Assembly: GCF_004362405.1 (NCBI RefSeq)
Contig: NZ_SNXE01000001.1
Coordinates: 1-64,000 of the forward strand
Direction: 5' to 3'
Length of the DNA stretch: 64,000 bases
Source: Roseateles asaccharophilus
GTDB lineage: Bacteria > Pseudomonadota > Gammaproteobacteria > Burkholderiales > Burkholderiaceae_C
The translations under genes and the position numbers were made by a program. Below the pieces are notes generated by a model that saw nothing but the letters and a program-made list of their open reading frames with translations, was not told the DNA's origin and did not search any database. Shown piece by piece: positions 52,245-60,627 of this stretch (positions within the stretch are counted from its first letter, which is position 1; each line of letters opens with the position of its first letter).

Positions 52245-52925
52245 TCAGCGGGCTGCCGCTGGCTCGCGCGGCAGCAGCCAGCTCGCAATGCACCATTGCG
52301 CCGCCCAGTAGCTCGCCAACACCCAGAGCGCGGCCGCGGGCAGGGGGCCGGCGAATTTGTTGGTGGCCAGCAGCGCGTCCGAGAGCACGAAGAGCAGGCC
52401 GCCCAGGGCCAGGCGGCGGCCATGCGCCGCACCGCCGCGCCACAGCACGGCCGCCTGCGCGCCCATGGCGGCCAGGCACAGCACATAGGCGATCACCGGC
52501 AGGCGCAGCCCGGCGGGCACGCCGGGCCAGAGCTGGCTCAGCACCGCAGCGGCCAGCAGGGCGTAGAACACAAAGGCCGGCGGCCAGGCCGCCAGGCGGC
52601 GCAGCCGGGTGAAGGCGCGCAGATAGGCCAGATGCGCCAGCAGAAAGCTCAGCAGGCCGACGATGAAGAAGCCCTCGCCCGGCCACATCAGGGCCACATC
52701 CCCGGCCAGCGAGGCCAGCAGACCGCCCAGCACCCAGGGTCGGGCCGGGGCCTGCTGCGCATCGGCCCGGCCGCGCGGCCAGGCATAGGCCAGGATCAGC
52801 ATCGTGGTCAGCGGCTTGCTGATCCACAGCAGCCAGGCCTGGCCCGTGAGGCTGGCAAAAATGGCAAAGGCCGCGCTGCAGAAGGTCAGCGCGGCCAGCA
52901 GAACGGTGGAGGGAGCAAAGGCCAT
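52245..52925 (-). CDS. YhhN/TMEM86 family membrane protein (lysoplasmalogenase-like)
   Basis: This 226-residue polytopic membrane protein has seven or eight helices, opening ALTFCSAAFAIFASLTGQAW and including LASLAGDVALMWPGEGFFIV and a late GGLLFVLSDALLATNKF, which match the YhhN/TMEM86 family. The family includes a lysoplasmalogenase activity in mammals; the bacterial role is unproven. ATG at 52925 gives MAFAPSTVLL. It is 11 bp from the convergent questin-oxidase-like stop. Confidence 0.86.
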   Translation of the reverse strand: MAFAPSTVLLAALTFCSAAFAIFASLTGQAWLLWISKPLTTMLILAYAWPRGRADAQQAPARPWVLGGLLASLAGDVALMWPGEGFFIVGLLSFLLAHLAYLRAFTRLRRLAAWPPAFVFYALLAAAVLSQLWPGVPAGLRLPVIAYVLCLAAMGAQAAVLWRGGAAHGRRLALGGLLFVLSDALLATNKFAGPLPAAALWVLASYWAAQWCIASWLLPREPAAAR

Positions 52926-53047
52926 GGCGGCGCATCTTGGCAGAAGCGCCGCCCTCCCCACCCTAGCAATCACCCCAGGCCAGACCTGGCCCTCGGGTGT
53001 TGACCGAGCGGGCAGCGCCGATCCGGCTTTGCCGGGCGGACGCTGCC

Positions 53048-53075
53048 GCCCCCTTGAGGGGGCCGGCGAAGCCGG
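53048..53075. repeat. Double-hairpin intergenic repeat
   Basis: GCCCCC-TTGA-GGGGGC (53048-53063) is followed at once by CCGGC-GAA-GCCGG (53063-53075). On the minus strand this follows the stop of the family-5 binding protein by 11 bases and could act as a processing or stop signal, though no T-run follows. Similar paired hairpins recur in genomes of this bacterial group from general knowledge; I see one copy here. Confidence 0.5.
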
Positions 53076-53086
53076 TAGGGGGTGAG

Positions 53087-54664
53087 TCAATCAATACGGA
53101 TCCAGCGCACATCGATGTGGTTGTTGGCGCGGTGCACCACCTGCACATTGCTGCGCGCGGCCCAGGGGATGACCTGGTGGTGCAGGGGGATCACCGCCAC
53201 ATCGTCCTGCACGATCTTCAGCGCCTCGCGCAGCTGGCCGCGGCGCTTGGCCACATCGCCTTCCACCTTGGCGGCGTCGATCAGGGCGTCCAGCTTGGGG
53301 TTGGCGTAGCGGCCGTAGTTCCAGCTGCCATCGGCCCCAACCGGGCTGTGCACCAGGGCTTGCAGGGAGTAGAGCGCGTCAAAAGTGGCCACGCCCCAGC
53401 CCAGCAGATGCAGATTGCTTTCCTTGCGCTGCAGCTTGGGGAAGTAGACGCTGGAGCCCTGGCTCACCAGCTTGGCCTGCACGCCCGCCTTGGCCCACAT
53501 GGCGGTCAGGGCCTTGCAGATTTCCTCGTCATTGACGTAGCGGTCATTCGGGCAGTCCAGCTGTACGGAGAAGCCCTCGGGGTAGCCGGCTTCGGTCAGC
53601 AAGGCCTTGGCGCGGGCCAGGTCGAAGGGCAGGCGGCGGTCGCCCTCGGCCGTCCAGCCGTCGGCCTGGGGCGCGACCAGAGAGCCGGCCGGCTGCGCGA
53701 GGCCGCGCATGGTCACGCGCTTGAGCGTCTCGATATCGATGGCCTGGTACAGGGCCTGGCGCACGCGCAGATCCTTGAAGGGATTGCGGCCCTTGATATT
53801 GCTGCTGGAGAGTTCATCGCTGGCCTGGTCCAGGCCCAGGAAGATGGTGCGGAACTCGGCGCCCTCGATGATCTTCACGCCCGGGGTGTTGCGCAGCTTG
53901 GGCACGTCCTGCGGCGCGGGGTCGAGCACGAAGTCCAGCTCGCCCGAGAGCAGGGCCGCCAGGCGGGTGGCGTCGGAGCCGATGGGCGTGTAGACGATCT
54001 GGCTCACATTGCCCTGCAGCTTGCCCCACCAGTTCGGGTTCAGCGTCAGCTCGGTCTTGACGCCGGGCTGGCTGCTCTTGAGCACAAAGGGGCCGGTGCC
54101 GTTGGCATTGCGCACCGCATAGGTCTCTTCCTTCTGCGCGAAGTTCTGCGGCTGCTCGATCTTGTGCTTGGTCGCCCAGGCCTTGGACATGATGCGCACG
54201 CCGGTGATCTGGCGCAGCAGCACCGGATTGGGCGCCGAGAGCTGGATCTCCACGCTGGAGGGCGAGAGCTTCTTCACGCCCGTCACGCCCTGCAGCAGCA
54301 CCTTGAAGTTGGAGCTGGGCGCCAGGGCGCGCTCGAAGGAGAAGACCACATCATCGGCTGTCAGCGGCGTGCCGTCGTGGAACTTGACATTGGGCCGCAG
54401 CTCGAAGCGCCAGCGCGTGGGCTCCACCTGGGTCCATTTGGAGGCCAGGGCCGGCTCGATGGTGAAGGCCTGGTCGTAGGCCACCAGGCCTTCGTAGACA
54501 AAGGCGTTGAACTGGTTGTTCAGCGCGCTGTTGTAGGCATGGGGGTCGAAGCTCTGCACATCGCCCTGGCTGGACCAGCGCAGGGGCTTGGCCTGCACGA
54601 CGGCGGCCGTGCCCGACAGGGCCAGCAGGGCGGCGATGGCAAGGGTACGCAAGGGGCGTGGCAT
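53087..54664 (-). CDS. ABC transporter substrate-binding protein, family 5
   Basis: This 525-residue periplasmic binding protein has a signal peptide (LRTLAIAALLALSGTAAVVQA) and the family 5 fold: WSSQGDVQSFDPHAYNSALN, RWRFELRPNVKFHDGTPL, TADDVVFSFERALAP, and QALYQAIDIETL. It probably binds peptides. Unlike the copy at 14-16 kb it has no permease or ATPase genes beside it, so it either uses a distant transporter or acts as a receptor. ATG at 54664 gives the signal peptide; the frame runs further upstream without support. Confidence 0.9.
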   Translation of the reverse strand: MPRPLRTLAIAALLALSGTAAVVQAKPLRWSSQGDVQSFDPHAYNSALNNQFNAFVYEGLVAYDQAFTIEPALASKWTQVEPTRWRFELRPNVKFHDGTPLTADDVVFSFERALAPSSNFKVLLQGVTGVKKLSPSSVEIQLSAPNPVLLRQITGVRIMSKAWATKHKIEQPQNFAQKEETYAVRNANGTGPFVLKSSQPGVKTELTLNPNWWGKLQGNVSQIVYTPIGSDATRLAALLSGELDFVLDPAPQDVPKLRNTPGVKIIEGAEFRTIFLGLDQASDELSSSNIKGRNPFKDLRVRQALYQAIDIETLKRVTMRGLAQPAGSLVAPQADGWTAEGDRRLPFDLARAKALLTEAGYPEGFSVQLDCPNDRYVNDEEICKALTAMWAKAGVQAKLVSQGSSVYFPKLQRKESNLHLLGWGVATFDALYSLQALVHSPVGADGSWNYGRYANPKLDALIDAAKVEGDVAKRRGQLREALKIVQDDVAVIPLHHQVIPWAARSNVQVVHRANNHIDVRWIRID

Positions 54665-54746
54665 GGGGTGACCTGCTAGTGGAAAACCCTGAATACTGCC
54701 CGCTTCCGCGGGGGCGGGCAAATACCCAATCCCCATAAGCTTCTGC

Positions 54747-54769
54747 CGGGCCGGGTCACACCCGGCCCG
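54747..54769 (-). terminator. Hairpin downstream of the AlaC-like gene
   Basis: CGGGCCGGGT and ACCCGGCCCG (10 bp, perfect) flank CAC, 15 bp after the stop of the aminotransferase gene on the minus strand. No T-run follows, so it may be a weak or RNA-processing hairpin. Confidence 0.45.
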
Positions 54770-54784
54770 CTGGCCCTGCGGGGG

Positions 54785-55996
54785 TCAGGCCTTGATCAGC
54801 CCGTCCGCCTTGAACATGGCCTTGATGCCGCGCACCGCCTGGCGGATGCGCGACTCGTTCTCGATCAGGGCGAAGCGCACATGGCCGTCGCCATGGTCGC
54901 CAAAGCCGATGCCCGGCGAGACGCAGACCTTGGCCTTCTCCAGCAGCTGGCGCGCGAACTCCAGCGAGCCCAGGGCGCGGTAGGGCTCGGGAATGGGTGC
55001 CCAGATGTACATGCTGGCCCTGGGCAGGTCCACGGCCCAGCCGGCCTCGTTGAGGCCCTTGTGCAGCACATCGCGGCGGCGCTGGTAGCTGGCGGCAATT
55101 TCTCGAACGCAGTGCTGATCCCCCTCCAGCGCGGCGATGGCCGCCACCTGCAGGGGCGTGAAGGTGCCGTAGTCGTGATAGCTCTTGATGCGGGCCAGCG
55201 CGGCCACCAGATCGGCATTGCCCACCATGAAGCCCACGCGCCAGCCGGCCATGTTGTAGCTCTTGCTCAGGGTGAAGAACTCCACCGCCACGTCCTTGGC
55301 GCCGGGCACCTGCATGATGGACGGGGCCTGGTAGCCGTCGAACACGATGTCGGCATAAGCCAGATCGTGCACCACCAGGATGTCGTGCTTCTTGGCCAGG
55401 GCCACCACGCGCTCGAAGAAGGCGAGGTCCACGCATTGCGCGGTCGGGTTTGAGGGGAAGCCGAAGACCATCATCTTGGGCTTGGGATAGCTGCCGCGTA
55501 TGGTCTTTTCCAGCTCGGTGAAGAAGTCCACCTCGCTGCTCACCGGGATGGCGCGGATATCGGCCCCGGCGATCACGGCGCCATAGATGTGGATGGGGTA
55601 GCTGGGGTCGGGCACCAGCACCGTGTCGCCGCGGTCCAGCGTGGCCAGCATCAAATGCGCCAGGCCCTCCTTGGAGCCTATGGTGACGATGGCCTCGCTG
55701 TCCGGATCGATGGCCACGCCATAGCGGCGCTCGTACCAGTGCGAGATGGCGCGGCGCAGGCGCGGGATGCCCTTGCTGGCCGAGTAGCCGTGGGTATCGG
55801 GCCGCTGCGCGACCTCAGTGAGCTTGGCGACGATGTGCGGCGGCGTGGCCCCGTCGGGGTTGCCCATGCTCATGTCGATGATGTCCTCGCCGCGTCGGCG
55901 CGCCGCCAGCTTGAGCTCGGCGGTGATGTTGAAGACGTAGGGAGGCAGGCGATCGATGCGCGCGAAGCGGCGCTTGCTGCCGGAGGCAGAAGTCAT
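54785..55996 (-). CDS. alaC: AlaC-like PLP aminotransferase
   Basis: This 403-residue fold-type I aminotransferase resembles AlaC, which converts pyruvate and glutamate to alanine and 2-oxoglutarate. Key residues are N182-P183 region ([11 protein letters not shown]), D211/Y214 (HDLAYADI) and the Schiff-base K245 in [30 protein letters not shown] opens the substrate domain. Length and motifs fit the alanine-forming family rather than aspartate transaminases. The ATG at 55996 is preferred over the GTG at 56011. Its name follows from sequence similarity, not from context. Confidence 0.87.
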   Translation of the reverse strand: MTSASGSKRRFARIDRLPPYVFNITAELKLAARRRGEDIIDMSMGNPDGATPPHIVAKLTEVAQRPDTHGYSASKGIPRLRRAISHWYERRYGVAIDPDSEAIVTIGSKEGLAHLMLATLDRGDTVLVPDPSYPIHIYGAVIAGADIRAIPVSSEVDFFTELEKTIRGSYPKPKMMVFGFPSNPTAQCVDLAFFERVVALAKKHDILVVHDLAYADIVFDGYQAPSIMQVPGAKDVAVEFFTLSKSYNMAGWRVGFMVGNADLVAALARIKSYHDYGTFTPLQVAAIAALEGDQHCVREIAASYQRRRDVLHKGLNEAGWAVDLPRASMYIWAPIPEPYRALGSLEFARQLLEKAKVCVSPGIGFGDHGDGHVRFALIENESRIRQAVRGIKAMFKADGLIKA

Positions 55997-56087
55997 GGTG
56001 GTGTGTCTCACGTAAGCGCCCGGAACCGTCCGAGCGACGTGGCCGGCAATGGCGCCGGACCGGCTTCGATGCTAGCGCATCCGGACC

Positions 56088-57995
56088 TCAGGCCGGCGGC
56101 GGCGTCTCATACCAGGCTTGCTGGGCCTGCACCCTGGCGCGTTCGCCGGCCTGCTGCAAGCGCAGCAGGGCCAGGGCCTGCTGCGGTGTCAGCGGCCGGG
56201 AGAGACCGAAACCCTGGAGCAGATCGCAGCCCAGGGCCGCCAGACAGTCGTGGTCGGCCTCGTTCTCCACGCCCTCGGCCACCACCTGCATGTGCATGGC
56301 ATGGGCCACGCCGGCGATCGCACCCACCAGGGTTTGCGCATCCCGATGCCGGGCGACTTCATTGACAAAGACCCGGTCGATCTTGAGCTTGCGACAGCGC
56401 AGACGGCGCAGATAGGACAGGGAGCTGTAGCCGGTGCCGAAGTCATCAATGGCCAAGACATAGCCGCGCTTTTGCAGCAGGGACACCATGGACTCTTCGC
56501 TGCCCAGATCCTCGAACAGCGCCCCCTCGGTGAGCTCGAACTCCACCGCCTCCGGCCCCAGCCCCAGGATCTCCAGGGTCGCCAGAAAGCGCTCGCGCTG
56601 TTGCGGGCGCCGGCACTGGCGCGACGAGAGGTTGAGGGCCACCGGTGGGCAGACCTGCCCCTGGGATAGCCAGTGCTGCCTATCCCGGGCCAGGGTTTGC
56701 AGCAGACACAGGCCCATCTCGTCGATCAAGCCGCCGGCCTCGGCCACGGGCACAAACTCGGCCGGTGAGACCGCCCCCCGCTGGGCATGCCGCCAACGTG
56801 CCAGGCCCTCGAAGGCCTGGATGCGCCCCTGCACATCGAAGAGCGGCTGGTAGGCCAGCTGCAGATCGCCATGACGCAAGGCCTCGCTGAGATCCAGCTC
56901 CAGGCGGTGACGCGCCCGCAGGGACTCGCCCAGCTCCTGGGTGAACAGCTGATAGCCATCCTTGCCCTGCCGCTTGGCCTGGTACATGGCGCTATCGGCC
57001 AGCTGCATGGCCTCCTCGGCCCCACTGGCATGCAGGGGCAGCAGCGCCACCCCCACGGAGACACGCACCCGCAGGGACTCGCCCAGCACATCCTCCACCG
57101 GCTGAGCCAGGCACTGAACCAGACGCGCGGCGGTGCGGGTGGCCAGCGCCACATCCACGGGCGAGCGCAAGAGCAGGGCGAACTCGTCGCCGGCCAGGCG
57201 GGCCGCCAGATCGCCCGGACGCAGCAGCTCGCGCAAGCGCTGGGCCACCGCCCTCAGCACTTGATCACCGGCGGCATGCCCGTGGTCATCGTTGATCTGC
57301 TTGAAATTGTCCAGATCGATGAAGAGCAGGGCCGAGGGCTGGCCACGGTCGCGCGCCAGCTCAGCCGCATCCTCCAGGGCCAGGCGCAGGCTTTCGCGAT
57401 TGGGCAGATCGGTCAGCGCATCGTGCAGGGCCAGGTATTGCATGCGGCGCGCCGCATCGCGCATGCGCGCGCGGAGCTCACGCGAAGCCAGCCAGGCCAG
57501 CCCCAGAGCCGAGACCAGCAGCGCCAGCGAGGTGCCGACAAAACGCGCCAGATCCTGCCACAGCCTCACCCGGCTGGCATGCAGCAGGAGCTCGCCCACC
57601 TCCTCGCCACCCGCCACCACCGGCACACGCACCCGATCCACCCCGGCCCACTGGAAGAACAGGCCCACCCCCTCGTCGCGACTGCGGGTATAGGCCGCCA
57701 GAACCAGCCGCGCCTTGTCGAGCAGCAGCGCCTGCTGAATGTCTTCCGAGCTGCGCAGCGCCGCCAGGATCTCGCGCGCATCCTCGGCATTGTCGAAAAG
57801 CACGGCCGCCGCCGCGGTATCCGCCACGATGCGGGCATTCGTCTGCAGATCCTGGGAAAACCGGCGGTCCAGCTGGACATACTGGGCCAGCGCCAGCAGG
57901 ATCGAGAACAGGATCAGGGCCGCCAGGGCCAGCAGGGCCTCGCGCTGCTCCATCAGGACCTGCTGCAACCAGCTGGGCTTGCGAGGCGCCGCCAT
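56088..57995 (-). CDS. CHASE8-like GGDEF/EAL protein
   Basis: This 635-residue inner-membrane protein has an N-terminal helix (EALLALAALILFSILLALAQ), a periplasmic CHASE8-like domain (RFSQDLQTNARIVADTAAAA and the ARLVLAAYTRSRDEG segment), a second helix (FVGTSLALLVSALGLAWLA), then a GGDEF domain with AGDEF at 268-272 and an EAL domain where EAL is EGL (396-398), with DDFGTGYSSL and VVAEGVEN intact. It is the last gene of a three-gene unit with YfiR-like and TonB-receptor genes; the YfiR-like protein probably binds its periplasmic part. Confidence 0.93.
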   Translation of the reverse strand: MAAPRKPSWLQQVLMEQREALLALAALILFSILLALAQYVQLDRRFSQDLQTNARIVADTAAAAVLFDNAEDAREILAALRSSEDIQQALLLDKARLVLAAYTRSRDEGVGLFFQWAGVDRVRVPVVAGGEEVGELLLHASRVRLWQDLARFVGTSLALLVSALGLAWLASRELRARMRDAARRMQYLALHDALTDLPNRESLRLALEDAAELARDRGQPSALLFIDLDNFKQINDDHGHAAGDQVLRAVAQRLRELLRPGDLAARLAGDEFALLLRSPVDVALATRTAARLVQCLAQPVEDVLGESLRVRVSVGVALLPLHASGAEEAMQLADSAMYQAKRQGKDGYQLFTQELGESLRARHRLELDLSEALRHGDLQLAYQPLFDVQGRIQAFEGLARWRHAQRGAVSPAEFVPVAEAGGLIDEMGLCLLQTLARDRQHWLSQGQVCPPVALNLSSRQCRRPQQRERFLATLEILGLGPEAVEFELTEGALFEDLGSEESMVSLLQKRGYVLAIDDFGTGYSSLSYLRRLRCRKLKIDRVFVNEVARHRDAQTLVGAIAGVAHAMHMQVVAEGVENEADHDCLAALGCDLLQGFGLSRPLTPQQALALLRLQQAGERARVQAQQAWYETPPPA

Positions 57996-58003
57996 ATCCG
58001 GAC

Positions 58004-58537
58004 TCAGCCCTTCTTCACGAAACGCGCCAGGCGCAACAGCTTGGCGCTGATGTCCAAACCGGCACGCCGCGTGGCGTCCAGGCCCACGTCAAAGACCACG
58101 CGTCCCTCCTCGACCTGCAGACTGAGCATGAGCCCGCGCTCCAGCATGCCCGGAGATTCCGTGACCCACAGCGTGGCGGGCTGGGCGGGCAGCGGCAGTT
58201 GGGCTTCACCAACCAGCACCACATGGCAGGCCGCGAACTGACGCGGCCGGACCGCCCGCACCTGCAAGGCATGCCGCCCCAGGGCCTGGCCATCCAGGCC
58301 GCGCAGCTCCTGGGCCAGGGCGGAGTCCTCGGCCAGGCAGAGCTGCAGAGGCTGCCCATCGGACAAGCCACCGGGAGGCCACTCCACAAAGCGCAGCGCC
58401 TTGACCAGCACCTGGGCCTTGAGCCGGGCTTCGCTATCGCCCTGGGCCCAGACGGCACCCAGCGCAGCCACGCAGGCCAGCGCCACGACCCCGCGCCGGA
58501 CTCGGCGGGTGCTCATGGCAGAGGCCTGGTCGGACAT
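58004..58537 (-). CDS. YfiR-like periplasmic protein (DUF4154)
   Basis: This 177-residue protein has a signal peptide (GVVALACVAALGAVWA) and matches the YfiR-like DUF4154 family, with YVEWP-like RFVEWPPGG after the first helix, ACHVVLVGEAQ in the middle and a VVFDVGLDATRRAGLDISAK carboxyl region. In Pseudomonas, YfiR restrains the diguanylate cyclase YfiN from the periplasm. Here it lies 8 bp from the CHASE8/GGDEF/EAL gene and 16 bp from the receptor gene, the same order seen in other genomes. It is shorter than YfiR by a few residues. Confidence 0.9.
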   Translation of the reverse strand: MSDQASAMSTRRVRRGVVALACVAALGAVWAQGDSEARLKAQVLVKALRFVEWPPGGLSDGQPLQLCLAEDSALAQELRGLDGQALGRHALQVRAVRPRQFAACHVVLVGEAQLPLPAQPATLWVTESPGMLERGLMLSLQVEEGRVVFDVGLDATRRAGLDISAKLLRLARFVKKG

Positions 58538-58553
58538 GGCGGGCTCCTGCGCG

Positions 58554-60542
58554 CTAGAACATCAGCTGCCAGTCCAGCCGCAGACTGCGCCGCTCCTGCG
58601 GCAGCCGCTGCAGGGCTTCGCTTTCCGATCCGGCGGGGTCCCAGAAGCGGCGATCGCCCAGATTCTTGACACGCAGTGCCAGCACCTGCCCGCGCCAGCC
58701 GGTGTAGCGCAGCAGGGCATTGGCGCTGAGGTAGCCGGGCACCTCATCCACGCGGCCCTGGCGCCGCGTCATGGCCTGGGCCTCCAGGCCCAGGGACCAT
58801 TGGGGTGCCAGCGGCGCAATCAGATGGCCCTTGAGCAGCCAGCGCGGCGAGTTGCTCAGGCGCTGGCCGGCGGCCCGCGCATCCACCAGGGAGAGGTCGG
58901 CCCGCCATTGCCAGTCCCCGGCCAGGCGCTGCTCCAGCCCCAGGTCCAGGCCCCGGGTGCGCACGCGAGACAGGTTCTCGTAGCGCCCCACCCCGCCGGC
59001 CTCGGGCACCCTCATCTCGATCATGCCGCGCAGCTCGGTGTGATAGACATGCAACGTCAAGGCGGTGCGGGCGTCCAGGCTCCGCTCCCAGGCCAGCTCC
59101 AGGGTGTTCAGATGCTCAGGCCCGAGTTCCGGATGGGCCCGCTGAGACACCTCGTCGGCATAGAAGCGCTCGGCCAGATTGGGAACCCGGAAGGCCCGGC
59201 TCGCCATCAGCTTGATGGCCTCACCGGGCCGAGGGCGATAAATCAGGGCGAGGCGTGGGGACCACTCGGCGCGATAGCTCTTGATGGCATCCAGCCGCAG
59301 GCCGCTGCTCAGCTGCCAGGTCTCGGACAGGCGCCACTGGTCCTGCAGATACAGGCCCAGCCCCTGCATGGACTCGCGGCTGTCCAGAACCAGCCGGTAG
59401 GGCTGCTCGTCGAAGTTGCGCTGCATGCCTCGGGGCACCACACGCGCATCCAGGCCCAGCATCACATCATGGTTGAGCCAGCCCCGCCACTGCAGCCTGG
59501 CGTCCATGCTGAACCAATGGCTACGGGCCTCGTCGCGGTTGACCCATCCCTCGCCCAGGACATAGCGGCCATCAAAGCTGCTGCGCGCCAGGCCCAGGCG
59601 CAGGCTGCGACGGAGCTCGCGGCTCCAGCCTTCGTCGTAGCCCAGCTCGGCATAGGCGTAGCCGTCCCGGTAACGGGTGCCGGGCTGGCCGGGCACGGTG
59701 CCATAGGGTGCCGTGGCCACATCCTTGTCGCGCTGCATGGCCGAGACGCTGGCACGCCAGGCGCCCCAGCGGTACTTGGCAAACAGGCTGGCGTACTCGC
59801 TGCCGTCCAGCCCGCTCAGGCGTGGCGAGGGCAGCCCCAGCTCGGGCAGTTCCAGGGATTCGCCGGCGCTGCGCCAGAGGTTCAGGCCCACGAAGAGGTC
59901 GCCGCCGCCTTCCTGCTTGCTCCCGTACTGGGCCATGAGCCGGCGCGTGCCGAAGCTGCCGGCCGAGCCCAGCAAGCGCAGGCCCGGCGCGTCCGCGCCG
60001 TCCATGGTCACCAGATTGACCACGCCCAGCAGGGCGTTGCCGCCATAGACCGAGGAGCTGGGGCCATGGACCAGCTCCACACGCTTGACCCATTCCGCCA
60101 CCAGGGGGAACTCCTGGCCGGGCAGGGCCTGGTCGTACAAGGCATCGTTGACGCGGAAACCGTCGATGGCCATCAGCAGGCGCGCGTTGTAGTCGCCCGA
60201 GCGGCTGAAGCCTCGCAAGCCCACGCTGCTGTACTGCCGCGTGTCGCCGATATAGACCCCTGGCAGGCGGCCCATCATCTCGCCCACGGTGGCATGGCCC
60301 AGCAGCTCAGACTCGCGGCGCCCGATCACGCTCACGGCCGCCGGCGCATCCAGCAGGCTCTGCGCATAGCGGGACGGCCCTTCAACCGCCCGCTGCAAGA
60401 GCTGCTCCAGCTCCTCGCTCTCCTGAGCCCCGGCGTGGCCGCCAGCCGCGCAGAAAACGCCGGCCATCACGGCGGCCAGCCCTGTCCTGCCCGCTGACCT
60501 CTTGGCCGCCGCCCTCACGCCACTGTGTTTGCACCACCGCAT
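58554..60542 (-). CDS. TonB-dependent outer-membrane receptor
   Basis: This 662-residue protein has a signal region, a plug domain (ESEELEQLLQRAV; APAAVSVIGRRESELL; LPGVYIGDTRQYSSVGLRG; VELVHGPSSSVYGGNALLG) and a 22-strand beta-barrel ending in the aromatic WQLMF. The plug motifs and final Phe identify a TonB-dependent receptor for an unknown substrate such as a siderophore, carbohydrate or cobalamin. As first gene of the YfiR-GGDEF/EAL unit it could link substrate binding to cyclic-di-GMP levels. ATG at 60542 is used. Confidence 0.93.
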   Translation of the reverse strand: MRWCKHSGVRAAAKRSAGRTGLAAVMAGVFCAAGGHAGAQESEELEQLLQRAVEGPSRYAQSLLDAPAAVSVIGRRESELLGHATVGEMMGRLPGVYIGDTRQYSSVGLRGFSRSGDYNARLLMAIDGFRVNDALYDQALPGQEFPLVAEWVKRVELVHGPSSSVYGGNALLGVVNLVTMDGADAPGLRLLGSAGSFGTRRLMAQYGSKQEGGGDLFVGLNLWRSAGESLELPELGLPSPRLSGLDGSEYASLFAKYRWGAWRASVSAMQRDKDVATAPYGTVPGQPGTRYRDGYAYAELGYDEGWSRELRRSLRLGLARSSFDGRYVLGEGWVNRDEARSHWFSMDARLQWRGWLNHDVMLGLDARVVPRGMQRNFDEQPYRLVLDSRESMQGLGLYLQDQWRLSETWQLSSGLRLDAIKSYRAEWSPRLALIYRPRPGEAIKLMASRAFRVPNLAERFYADEVSQRAHPELGPEHLNTLELAWERSLDARTALTLHVYHTELRGMIEMRVPEAGGVGRYENLSRVRTRGLDLGLEQRLAGDWQWRADLSLVDARAAGQRLSNSPRWLLKGHLIAPLAPQWSLGLEAQAMTRRQGRVDEVPGYLSANALLRYTGWRGQVLALRVKNLGDRRFWDPAGSESEALQRLPQERRSLRLDWQLMF

Positions 60543-60627
60543 AGCGCCATGCTAAGCCTGCCCGGCGCGTGCGCGCCATGCACTTGGCGCGAATACATCG
60601 CCCGCGAGGAGCAATGCCGCACAAAAC

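Noticed and set aside
53041-53075. GC-rich double hairpin considered as a CRISPR-like or mobile repeat
   Set aside because: Only one copy is present in the window, without spacers, so it is recorded as a simple hairpin repeat.
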